Shown one piece after another: positions 52,295 to 60,017 of a stretch of 64,000 bases of DNA. Origin of the DNA: an uncultured Prevotellaceae bacterium (GTDB lineage Bacteria > Bacteroidota > Bacteroidia > Bacteroidales > Bacteroidaceae); contig CADCEQ010000011.1 in the NCBI GenBank assembly GCA_902800435.1, positions 35,191 to 99,190 of the forward strand, written 5' to 3'. Both the position numbers and the translations under genes were made by a program. Numbering within the stretch: the first letter of the stretch is position 1; the number at the start of each line of letters is the position of its first letter. The notes under the pieces are model-generated. The model was not told the origin of the DNA. It ran no database searches and worked only from the letters and a program-made list of their open reading frames with translations.

Positions 52295-52594
52295 CTACGC
52301 CTTCTCGCCCTGCAGCATTGATATACACTTGTTGACTTCCCTGATGAGCTTCGACAACCGGTCCTTGGCGCCCTGCAGGTCGCTGTCGGTTATCTCAATC
52401 ATCCTGGCCATCTTCAGCGCGTTATAGTCATTCGAAGCCTGGGCCAACTGTCCCTGCAGGGCCTTGATGTCCTGCTCGTTCTTCTCGACCATCTGGTACA
52501 GCTCGGCATTCTCCTTCTTCAGTTCCTGAAAACGGAGAATCATTTGCCGTACGCGGGTCTCAAACGTGGTTAGAGTTTGCTCGTTCTTTGTCAT
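52295..52594 (-). CDS. Small coiled-coil protein, ZapB-like
   Basis: A 99-residue protein that is nearly all coiled coil: TTFETRVRQMILRFQELKKENAELYQMVEKNEQDIKALQGQL, then a second helix LQGAKDRLSKLIREVNKCISMLQGEKA. Size and place just before zapA suggest a ZapA partner in cell division; sequence alone cannot prove it. A TACTTTTG box (52620-52613) lies 18 bp upstream of its ATG, so it heads the unit zapB-like-zapA-rny. Confidence 0.65.
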   Translation of the reverse strand: MTKNEQTLTTFETRVRQMILRFQELKKENAELYQMVEKNEQDIKALQGQLAQASNDYNALKMARMIEITDSDLQGAKDRLSKLIREVNKCISMLQGEKA

Positions 52595-52681
52595 GACTGA
52601 ACTTTTATTCTACAAAAGTAGGCATTTTTTGCGTAATGACCTGCTTTTGCGCCAGTTATTTAATAATATTTAAGAAGTTGT

Positions 52682-53308
52682 TCACTTCGTGGCGTCGTCC
52701 GAAGGCCGTTTTTCCTTCTTGGCGAGCATGACCACGCGGTAGACGAAGTCGGTAATCCACTTCTGCGAGAAGCCCAGTTTCTGGTTGTACTTGCGCACAT
52801 TGACCACGGTCTGCAGCACGCTCGCGTCGGTAAAGTCGTTCTTGTTGAAGATGTCGCCCACGGTCTTCTCGGTCAGCGAGTAGATGGTCTTCTTGAAGAT
52901 GCCGGGAATGCGGAGCTTATACTTCATCAGGTTCGTGACGAGCATCATCATGTCCTGCGTAAAGCCCTGGAACTGATACATATACGTCTGAACGTCCTGC
53001 ATGCCCTTGCAACGGCGGCGGATGCTCTGGTCGATCTCCTTGGTGAACGACTCGTCCATGCCGTACATCTCCTTCATCATCTTCGTTACGCGTTGCTTCT
53101 CGCCGACGCCGAGCCGGTTGTTAACGGTAGGCACCTTCAGCGTGGCCTTGAACAGGCGCAGGTCGGGCAGGGCCGCCAAGTTTGTGATATGAAGGTCGGC
53201 AGCCATGACCGCCTGGAAATACACGCGGATGAGGGTCATGAAGTCCTCCATTCCGCCAACCTTCTGTTCTTCCTCCTTCTTTCCGAATAGTTTGCTTAAA
53301 AAACTCAT
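52682..53308 (-). CDS. Conserved hypothetical protein
   Basis: A 208-residue soluble protein with no signal peptide or span: MSFLSKLFGKKEEEQKVGG, then a helical body (MTLIRVYFQAVMAADLHITNLAALPDLRLFKATLKVPT, LGVGEKQRVTKMMKEMYGMDESFTKEIDQSIRRRC). It is rich in Met and Lys and ends in a basic tail. It looks like a Bacteroidetes-wide uncharacterised family. It follows the GH10 gene by 15 bp on the same strand but is unlikely to share its role. Confidence 0.7.
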   Translation of the reverse strand: MSFLSKLFGKKEEEQKVGGMEDFMTLIRVYFQAVMAADLHITNLAALPDLRLFKATLKVPTVNNRLGVGEKQRVTKMMKEMYGMDESFTKEIDQSIRRRCKGMQDVQTYMYQFQGFTQDMMMLVTNLMKYKLRIPGIFKKTIYSLTEKTVGDIFNKNDFTDASVLQTVVNVRKYNQKLGFSQKWITDFVYRVVMLAKKEKRPSDDATK

Positions 53309-53323
53309 TGCTATTTATTGTGA

Positions 53324-56275
53324 TTACTGTTTCTTGTTCTTGATCATGTCAATCAGCCTGGTAACGTCGACGATATTAACCACGCCGTCGTTGTTCAGGT
53401 CGGCACTCGCCGTGCCCTTTACGTGGGTGAATCTGATTTTGTCGATGTTACACCAGCCGCCGGTTATGGTCATGCGGATGACCTGACGGCCCGCCTGCAA
53501 CGGGATGAGCAGTTGGCCCTCAGAGGTGGTGTAAGTGTTCCAGTCATCTTTGCCTCCACTTGTCACAGGGACAGCGTCAGTCAAGGCTGTCAAGCCATCA
53601 TTGGTATGCAGCGACAGACTGAACGACGAATTGTCGTTTCCCGACGATACGATAGCCTCAAAGGCGTAGATGCCCTCACGCTTCACGTCGACGGTATACT
53701 CCAGCCATTCGCCGGCTGGCGTATAGCCGATGGCACAAGTGCCGTCTGGCGCGCCGCCCACGACGTCGACGCCGCCATTGTCACTGCGATAGCCGACATT
53801 GCCCTTGTCCTCCTCCTCTTCATCATGGTAGGAGATGCCCTCGCCGCCGGAGTCGAAGTCCTCGGCCTCGATGGTGCCGGGCAGTTCCATCTCGCGATAT
53901 GGCGTGTGGCCCAGGTCGACGGGCTCTTCAGTTTTGCTGCCGTTCATGACGATGTCGGTCAGGTCGGCAACGTCCTGCTCATCGACATTGCCGTCAACAT
54001 GTATGTCGCCCGGCAGACTCTTCACCGTAAAGGCAATCTTGTCGAGGTTGCAGTAAGGATTGGTGATGGTCATGCGGATAATACGGTTGCCCTTCTCGAG
54101 CGGAATGAGCAGCTCGCCCGTGACGGTGGTATAGTCGTCCCAGCTGCCAGTGTTAGGTACAGCTACCTTATTAGCTAAGGCTGTCAGAGTACCGTTTTCG
54201 TTGAGCCACAGGCTGAAGCCCGAGTTGTCGGCACCCGACGAGACGGTGGCTTCGAACGAATACATGCCAGCCTCCTTCACGTCGACAGTATACTCCAGCC
54301 ACTCGTCGGCAGTCGTATAACCAATGGCATAGTTGCCGTTACCCTCAACCAAATCGACGCCCTGACCGTCAGCACGATAGCTTGACGTGCCATCGTTCTT
54401 GTCGTCGGAGTCGTGGAATGAAAGGCCCTCGAGGCCCCAGTCGAAGTCCTCGAACTGAAGTGTGCCGGGCAGACTGACGTTCTTAAATGGCTTGCGCAGG
54501 TCGCTTTCGTCGATATGGCGCAGCACAATCTTGTCGACATTGAACAGGAGATCGCCGCTCCTGACGATGAAGCGCAGCACTTGCTGACCTTCGGCCAGCT
54601 GCTTGATGAACCGTCCGCTCTGGACGTTGTAGGTGCCCCAGTTGCCGGTCTTGAGAACTGAAATCTCGCCCGTCAGGTCGGTCAGTCCGTCGGCTCCACT
54701 CAGGGCCAGTGAGAACGAGCCGCCGCCATCCTGCGATGCGACATAGGCATCAAACTCATACAGGCCGGCCTCCTTCACGTTGACGGTATATTCCAGCCAT
54801 TCGCCGGCGTGAGTCCAGCCGATGGCATAGCCGCCGCTGAAGCTTTCAATGTCGACGCTTCCTGCATCTTCGCGATACGACTTGCCGCTACCCTGATTCT
54901 GCGAGTCGCTATCATGATAGGCCATGCCCTCGGCTCCCGAGTCGAAGTTCTCGCCCTCGATGGTGCCGGGCAGGTCGATGACGCCCTTAAAGGGCGCGCG
55001 TGGCTTGTAGGCCGTAAACGACGACAGGCGTTCGTACGTCGAGCCGTCGGTAGCCTCGACGACAGCCTTCAGGTCGTACTTGCCGGCTTGCGCGGGCGTG
55101 TACGTTATAGAAAAAGGTGCCTCGGTAAGCGTGGCGTAGAGTTGGTTCTTCACATAGAGCTTGACCGACGCGATGGTCTTCGTCCGCAGCCGAGCGTTGA
55201 CGGTAACCGAGAGCGGCTCGTTGATCGTGGCGCTCAGCGTCTGAGGCTTCACGTAGACCGATGCCTCTTTCTTCATGCCCGGGAAGGGGCTCTTGGCCTG
55301 CTTGGCCTTGTCGCTGGCCATATATTGCCGCAGCCACTTCATGGCGGGGCGGTCCTGGCCATCGCGGATAATGCCCGAGTTGCCCTTCGTGCCCTCTTCC
55401 TCCTTGCCCGTCCAGGTCTTGCCGTAGATGTAGCCCCAGAGCGTGATGCCGGCACAGTAGTCCTTCTCCCACATATAGGGAATCTGCTCCTGATAGCGTT
55501 GAGCCTGCAGGTTGTCGTCGTTGGTACCGATGTCATACTCCGTCGAGTACATCGGCATCTTCAGAGCATTCTGAATCTCGTCCATAGCCGCCTTGAAATC
55601 ATTGACGCTCATATCGGTCAGGTCATGGCTCTGGCAGCCGTAGGCATCGACAGGCGCGCCAGCATCACGGATGGTGCGGACGAGGTCGATGAACTCCGAC
55701 TTCTGCCAGCGGAACGTGTTGAAGTCATTATAGACGAGGATGGCGTCCGGCCAACGCTCGTGGGCCATCTCGAAGGCCTTGATAATCCAGTCGTAGCCCG
55801 TCTTGCCCTCGCCGCCCAGGGCAGCGCGGTAAGGGGCGGGAGCATGGCCGGCGATGGCTTCGTTCACCACGTCGATGATTTCCAGGTTGGGATAGTGCTG
55901 CTTGACGGCGTCGAAATACTTGACGATTTCCTCATACTGTTCGCTCGTCGAGAGATTGTCCATCCATCTCGGGTACTGTCCGCCCCAAATCAGCGTGTGG
56001 TACTTGAAGATGAACCCATGCTGCTTGGCATAATTGGCTGATCTGTCGGCTCCCCCGAACGTAAACGTACCGCGGTTTCCCTCAATGGCGTCCCACTTCG
56101 ACTCGTTCTCCGGCGTTATCTGGTTCCACAGCTGGTAGAACGGCGCACTGCTGCCATCGTCCACGCTGCCGTATGTCGTAATATTACCCAGGAACTTGTC
56201 GGGATTCGACGATAATTGCGCATGGGCCGTTATGGCCATCAAGCCTAAAAGCAGCACGTGGAAAAGCCTCTTCAT
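53324..56275 (-). CDS. Secreted GH10 endo-xylanase with three CBM6 domains and dockerin-like repeats
   Basis: 983 residues from MKRLFHVLLLGLMAITAHAQ. The GH10 domain (about 22-325) has NESKWDAIEGNRGTF, HTLIWGGQYPRWM, acid/base Glu139 (DVVNEA) and nucleophile Glu246 (YSTEYDIG). An Ig-like linker (345-425) is followed by CBM6 modules at about 432-570, 575-720 and 770-930, each opening with LPGT-(I/L)-x-(G/F/A)-E-(N/D)-FD and holding YHDSD/FHDSD and EWLEYTV. EF-hand-like stretches (DIHVDGNVDEQDVADLTDIV; DLNNDGVVNIVDVTRLIDMI) lie before the third CBM6 and at the C terminus. It cuts beta-1,4-xylan, with the CBM6 set holding xylan chains. No SusC/D genes are near. The promoter has TACCTTTG about 30 bp upstream. 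Confidence 0.93.
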   Translation of the reverse strand: MKRLFHVLLLGLMAITAHAQLSSNPDKFLGNITTYGSVDDGSSAPFYQLWNQITPENESKWDAIEGNRGTFTFGGADRSANYAKQHGFIFKYHTLIWGGQYPRWMDNLSTSEQYEEIVKYFDAVKQHYPNLEIIDVVNEAIAGHAPAPYRAALGGEGKTGYDWIIKAFEMAHERWPDAILVYNDFNTFRWQKSEFIDLVRTIRDAGAPVDAYGCQSHDLTDMSVNDFKAAMDEIQNALKMPMYSTEYDIGTNDDNLQAQRYQEQIPYMWEKDYCAGITLWGYIYGKTWTGKEEEGTKGNSGIIRDGQDRPAMKWLRQYMASDKAKQAKSPFPGMKKEASVYVKPQTLSATINEPLSVTVNARLRTKTIASVKLYVKNQLYATLTEAPFSITYTPAQAGKYDLKAVVEATDGSTYERLSSFTAYKPRAPFKGVIDLPGTIEGENFDSGAEGMAYHDSDSQNQGSGKSYREDAGSVDIESFSGGYAIGWTHAGEWLEYTVNVKEAGLYEFDAYVASQDGGGSFSLALSGADGLTDLTGEISVLKTGNWGTYNVQSGRFIKQLAEGQQVLRFIVRSGDLLFNVDKIVLRHIDESDLRKPFKNVSLPGTLQFEDFDWGLEGLSFHDSDDKNDGTSSYRADGQGVDLVEGNGNYAIGYTTADEWLEYTVDVKEAGMYSFEATVSSGADNSGFSLWLNENGTLTALANKVAVPNTGSWDDYTTVTGELLIPLEKGNRIIRMTITNPYCNLDKIAFTVKSLPGDIHVDGNVDEQDVADLTDIVMNGSKTEEPVDLGHTPYREMELPGTIEAEDFDSGGEGISYHDEEEEDKGNVGYRSDNGGVDVVGGAPDGTCAIGYTPAGEWLEYTVDVKREGIYAFEAIVSSGNDNSSFSLSLHTNDGLTALTDAVPVTSGGKDDWNTYTTSEGQLLIPLQAGRQVIRMTITGGWCNIDKIRFTHVKGTASADLNNDGVVNIVDVTRLIDMIKNKKQ

Positions 56276-56419
56276 AAGTAACGTAGGTTTACTGTTAAGA
56301 TTTTGCTGCAAAGGTAAGCAAAAAAATCTGAGATTGCAAATAATTATGTAAATTATTTGGCAGTCTCGGCTAATTTGAGTATTTTTGCACGCACATTACA
56401 AACAAAGAGAAAGACGACT

Positions 56420-57298
56420 ATGAAAGGAATCGTACTGGCTGGCGGCAGCGGCACACGCCTCTACCCCATCACGAAGGGAATCTCGAAGCAGCTGATTCCC
56501 ATCTTCGACAAACCCATGATCTACTACCCCGTGTCGGCCCTGATGCTGGCGGGCATACGCGAGATACTCATCATCTCGACGCCGCACGACCTGCCGGGCT
56601 TCCGCCGCCTGCTGGGCACCGGCGAGGAACTGGGCGTACACTTCGAGTATGCCGAGCAGCCGTCGCCCGACGGACTGGCCCAGGCGTTCATCATCGGCGA
56701 GGAGTTCATCGGCCAGGACTGCGCATGCCTCGTTCTGGGCGACAACATATTCTACGGCTCGGGCTTCAGCGGACTGCTGCGCCAGAGCGTGGAGAACGCC
56801 GAGCAGAAGGGACTGGCCACGGTCTTCGGCTACTACGTGAACGACCCCGAGCGCTACGGCGTGGCTGAGTTCGACAAGGACGGCAACTGCCTCTCAATCG
56901 AGGAGAAGCCCGAGCACCCGAAGTCGAACTACGCCGTGGTGGGACTCTACTTCTACCCCAACTCGGTGGTGGAGATTGCGAAGAACATCAAGCCGAGCGC
57001 GCGCGGCGAACTGGAGATTACGACCGTCAACCAGGAGTACCTGGCCCAGCAGAAGCTGAAGGTGCAGACGCTTCAGCGGGGCTTTGCCTGGCTCGACACG
57101 GGCACGCACGACTCGCTGGCCGAGGCTTCGACGTTTATCGAGGTCATTGAGAAGCGCCAGGGGCTGAAGGTGGCGTGCCTCGAGGAGATTGCCTACAAGA
57201 AGGGCTGGATAACGAAAGAGAACCTGAGGGAGCTGGCCAAGCCAATGCTCAAGAATGGCTACGGACAATACCTGATGCAGCTGGCAGAGGGGAAATGA
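56420..57298 (+). CDS. rfbA: Glucose-1-phosphate thymidylyltransferase RmlA
   Basis: A 292-residue enzyme making dTDP-glucose, first step to dTDP-L-rhamnose. The N terminus carries [18 protein letters not shown] and [17 protein letters not shown]; then [30 protein letters not shown], VEFxxDG-like [16 protein letters not shown], and [14 protein letters not shown]. Full length. I start at MKGIVLAG (56420), behind TATTTTTG near 56380; the earlier open frame crosses the promoter. A shared terminator separates it from rplT. The rest of the rhamnose genes are not in the window. Confidence 0.97.
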   Translation: MKGIVLAGGSGTRLYPITKGISKQLIPIFDKPMIYYPVSALMLAGIREILIISTPHDLPGFRRLLGTGEELGVHFEYAEQPSPDGLAQAFIIGEEFIGQDCACLVLGDNIFYGSGFSGLLRQSVENAEQKGLATVFGYYVNDPERYGVAEFDKDGNCLSIEEKPEHPKSNYAVVGLYFYPNSVVEIAKNIKPSARGELEITTVNQEYLAQQKLKVQTLQRGFAWLDTGTHDSLAEASTFIEVIEKRQGLKVACLEEIAYKKGWITKENLRELAKPMLKNGYGQYLMQLAEGK

Positions 57299-57329
57299 AA
57301 AGGAGCCGCTTTCACGAGCGGCTCCTTTT
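57298..57329. terminator. Bidirectional intrinsic terminator
   Basis: AAAAGGAGCCGCT (57298-57310), loop TTCACG, AGCGGCTCCTTTT (57317-57329). Perfect 13-bp stem directly at the rmlA stop and 22 bp past the rplT stop; serves both. Confidence 0.85.
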
Positions 57330-57351
57330 ATTTTCTGCAGTTGTACTTGGT

Positions 57352-57696
57352 TTACTTCACCTTCTCAACGATGGCCTTGAAAGCCTCGGGGTTGTTCATG
57401 GCGAGGTCGGCGAGCACCTTGCGGTTAATCTCGATGCCGGCCTTCGAGAGGGCGCCCATGAGCTGCGAGTAGCTCAGACCGTTGATGCGTGCGGCGGCGT
57501 TGATACGCTGAATCCACAGGCTGCGGAATACGCGCTTCTTGTTACGACGGTCGCGGTAGGCGTATGTCAGACCCTTCTCCCAGGTGTTCTTGGCTACTGT
57601 CCAAACATTCTTGCGGGCTCCGAAGTAGCCGCGGGTGAGCTTCAAAATTCTCTTACGCTTTGCTCTTGATGCAACGTGATTTACTGATCTTGGCAT
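57352..57696 (-). CDS. rplT: 50S ribosomal protein L20
   Basis: A 114-residue basic ribosomal protein: [37 protein letters not shown], then [34 protein letters not shown]. Normal length. Last gene of infC-rpmI-rplT, 39 bp after rpmI. Confidence 0.99.
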   Translation of the reverse strand: MPRSVNHVASRAKRKRILKLTRGYFGARKNVWTVAKNTWEKGLTYAYRDRRNKKRVFRSLWIQRINAAARINGLSYSQLMGALSKAGIEINRKVLADLAMNNPEAFKAIVEKVK

Positions 57697-57735
57697 AGTT
57701 TCTTACTTCTTTTTAAATGTTCGACAATAGGTGAA

Positions 57736-57933
57736 TTAACGGAGACACAACAGGTCGCGAACCTGCTTCATGTTGCTAACGTCAACAAGCGTTGAACCGC
57801 AGAGGTTGCGCTTCTGCTTCTTGGTTTTCTTCGTCAGAATGTGGCTGTGGTAAGCGTGGTGTCTCTTGACCTTACCTGTACCGGTGAACGAGAATCTCTT
57901 CTTGGCGCCGGAATTTGTCTTTACTTTTGGCAT
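57736..57933 (-). CDS. rpmI: 50S ribosomal protein L35
   Basis: A 65-residue basic protein: [44 protein letters not shown]. Lies between infC (78 bp upstream) and rplT. Confidence 0.99.
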   Translation of the reverse strand: MPKVKTNSGAKKRFSFTGTGKVKRHHAYHSHILTKKTKKQKRNLCGSTLVDVSNMKQVRDLLCLR

Positions 57934-58011
57934 TTTTTTAATACTTTTAAATTGTTATTGAATAATCGGCGACTACGCATATACCGGGCGCGCCACCTTG
58001 CTATTTTCGAT

Positions 58012-58719
58012 TTATTCTCCGTCGGTCTCCGTAAGCTTCTTCAGAGCCTCGGCCGAAATCTTCGCGTTGGCAAAGAGTCCGCCGTTGGCGGGAGCCTCGG
58101 CGTCGGCCTCAGGCTTGGGCTGCTGCTGGGCGGCCTGCTCCTTCTGGTCGGCAGCGGCGGCCTCGCGGTCGCGTGCCTGCTGGCTCTTCTTCTTCTCGCC
58201 GGCCTTCTTCGGGGCGAGGTACAGGAACATCTTCTTGCCTTCGAGCGACGGCATGGACTCTACCTTGCCGTAGTCTTCGAGGTCGTTGGCAAACCTGAGC
58301 AGCAACACCTCGCCCTGCTCCTTGAACAGGATGGAGCGCCCGCGGAAGAAGACATACGCGCGAACCTTATTTCCTTCTTGCAGGAACTCGCGTGCGTGCT
58401 TCAGCTTGAACTGGTAGTCGTGCTCGTCGGTCTGCGGTCCGAAACGGATTTCCTTCACCTCCACCTTGGCCTGCTTGGCTTTCATCTCCTTGGCACGCTT
58501 CTTCTGCTGGTAGAGGAACTTCGAGTAGTCGATGAGACGACAGACGGGCGGGTTGGCGTTAGGCGAAATCTCAACGAGATCGACGCCCTGCTCACGGGCC
58601 ATATTGAGCGCGTCGCGGGTAGGAACCACGGTCGAGCCGTTGTCACCGACGATGCGGACTTCACGTACGCGTATCTGCTCGTTTACGCGGTACTGTTGCT
58701 TCATTTTGTCATTCTTCAT
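58012..58719 (-). CDS. infC: Translation initiation factor IF-3
   Basis: About 235 residues from [24 protein letters not shown], the usual Bacteroidales start; the longer frame crosses the promoter. N domain: [29 protein letters not shown] domain: [41 protein letters not shown]-terminal extension (~60 residues; [40 protein letters not shown]) rich in Ala, Gln and Glu follows the normal end. IF-3 checks the start codon and keeps subunits apart. It heads infC-rpmI-rplT with TACCTTTG near 58749; thrS, often upstream, is absent. Confidence 0.97.
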   Translation of the reverse strand: MKNDKMKQQYRVNEQIRVREVRIVGDNGSTVVPTRDALNMAREQGVDLVEISPNANPPVCRLIDYSKFLYQQKKRAKEMKAKQAKVEVKEIRFGPQTDEHDYQFKLKHAREFLQEGNKVRAYVFFRGRSILFKEQGEVLLLRFANDLEDYGKVESMPSLEGKKMFLYLAPKKAGEKKKSQQARDREAAAADQKEQAAQQQPKPEADAEAPANGGLFANAKISAEALKKLTETDGE

Positions 58720-58834
58720 CAACTGCTTTTTAGAAAATCGGATGCAAAGGTACAATAAATCAGCGAATTGGCAAAATAATTCTTAAAATATTTTTCCTTT
58801 TCGGCCCGATTTTCCCTTTCACGGCCCTCAAAGC

Positions 58835-59464
58835 CTACCCCACGAGGCTGAAAACGAACTGTCCGTCGGCATAATCACACCTCGCAACGCCGAAGCGGAT
58901 GAGCCTGGCAAGCAGTCCGACCACCTGCCGCCGGCCGAGTCCCGAGCGGCGCACCACCTGGCTGAGCGACAGGCGTCCCTGCATCGTGTCCATCAGCTGG
59001 CGCACCTCGTCGGTATACGTCATCATCGTGCCGCGCTCGGCCTGCTGCTCGCGCCAGATGGCCAGATGGACGGGCGAGGCCACGATGTTCTCGTCGGCAA
59101 TGCGGATGTAGGCCCGCTGGCGCCCCTCGTCGTCAATGGCACACACGGGCTTGCGCGCCGATGGCGGAACGGTGGCCACGACGATGGTGCGGCCCTCGGC
59201 GTGATACGTGTCAAACTTGATGCTCGCCTCAGGCCGGCAGAACCTGTACGCCGCCTGGTGCATCATGTAGATTTCCTCCTCCGACCGCACGCCGCTCAGG
59301 TGGCCGTCGTCGCGCACGCCGATGAGCAGCCTGCCCCCGTCGGTATTGGCAAAGGCCGAGACTGACCGGGCCAGCTTCTGCGCGTCGGTCACCTTATACT
59401 TGAAGTCCTGCTGCTGGTGTTCCCCCTCGCTGATGAGGCCCAGCAGGTAGCGTCTGTCGTCCAT
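58835..59464 (-). CDS. AlbA_2 (Schlafen-type) domain protein with winged-helix-like end
   Basis: About 209 residues from MDDRRYLLGLISEGEHQQQDFKYKVTD; TAACTTTG lies at 59489-59482. The AlbA_2 core is clear: FKYKVTDAQKLARSVSAFANTDGGRLLIGVRDDGHLSGV, then YHAEGRTIVVATVPPSARKPVCAIDDEGRQRAYIRIADENI. The C-terminal ~60 residues look like a winged helix (GRLSLSQVVRRSGLGRRQVVGLLARLIRFGVA). Such proteins are putative nucleic-acid-binding regulators; no partner is evident. It stands alone upstream of infC. Confidence 0.85.
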   Translation of the reverse strand: MDDRRYLLGLISEGEHQQQDFKYKVTDAQKLARSVSAFANTDGGRLLIGVRDDGHLSGVRSEEEIYMMHQAAYRFCRPEASIKFDTYHAEGRTIVVATVPPSARKPVCAIDDEGRQRAYIRIADENIVASPVHLAIWREQQAERGTMMTYTDEVRQLMDTMQGRLSLSQVVRRSGLGRRQVVGLLARLIRFGVARCDYADGQFVFSLVG

Positions 59465-59537
59465 CTTACTGATTCCGCGTGCAAAGTTACTCATTTTTCC
59501 CGACATCGGATTCTTTTTGGCACGGAAAAACGCTGGT

Positions 59538-59909
59538 TTACACGGATCTTCTTCTTTTACTGACGTTAATCGGTGTACTGTCAGGGAATGCTGTGCTGTA
59601 GGCTGCGTCGAGGGCTTTCAGACGGACTTTCCAGAAACTGATGCCCGTCTTGACGGCAACGACGGCCCGCAGGAGTTCGCGGTGCCTGCGCGGACTGACA
59701 CTGGGCAGAGGCAGCTCGTTCCAGCCTTCCTGCTCGGAGAGGTGGCAGACCTGCCAGACGAAGTCGTCGGTGGCCTCAGCCGGGAACCACGCCTTCAGCA
59801 CGTTGCGGATGCAGAAACGCTTGCATTGCCCCCGGAGGAGCTGCCTCGTGCGCTCCAGCATGCGCCAGAGCTGCACGAAGCATTCTTGGTTGTTAGCGAT
59901 TGTAATCAT
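59538..59909 (-). CDS. Hypothetical protein, accessory region
   Basis: A 123-residue basic protein with several Cys and Trp (MITIANNQECFVQLWRMLERTRQLLRGQCKRFCIRNVLKAWFP; DDFVWQVCHLSEQEGWNELPLPSVSPRRHRELLRAVVAV). No domain is recognised. It follows the VirE/DUF3987 gene on the same strand after an 86-bp gap with AAATGACC repeats and probably belongs to that accessory unit. Confidence 0.45.
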   Translation of the reverse strand: MITIANNQECFVQLWRMLERTRQLLRGQCKRFCIRNVLKAWFPAEATDDFVWQVCHLSEQEGWNELPLPSVSPRRHRELLRAVVAVKTGISFWKVRLKALDAAYSTAFPDSTPINVSKRRRSV

Positions 59910-59925
59910 AGTTTATCAGAAATCG

Positions 59926-59957
59926 AAAATGACCAAAATGACCTTGACCAAATGACC
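59926..59957. repeat. Short AAATGACC direct repeats
   Basis: AAAATGACC, AAAATGACC, TTGACC, AAATGACC in near-tandem between the DUF3987 gene remnant and the small gene at 59538-59909. Confidence 0.5.
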
Positions 59958-59960
59958 GCG

Positions 59961-60017
59961 TTACAATTTCCGATAGTTCCCGTCCTCCTCCAGCACTACC
60001 AGCCCCTGCTTGCGATG
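59961..60017 (-). pseudogene. Out-of-frame C-terminal tail of the DUF3987 gene
   Basis: In a frame other than that of the DUF3987 gene, this stretch reads KQGLVVLEEDGNYRKL and a stop. That is the usual end of the winged-helix tail of family members, as I recall it. The annotated frame leaves at KNDSIASRGW. A deletion or frameshift at about 60010-60025 is the simplest reading. Confidence 0.45.

Noticed and set aside
54809..56041. 410-codon plus-strand open frame
   Set aside because: Antisense to the GH10 domain with no motif of its own.
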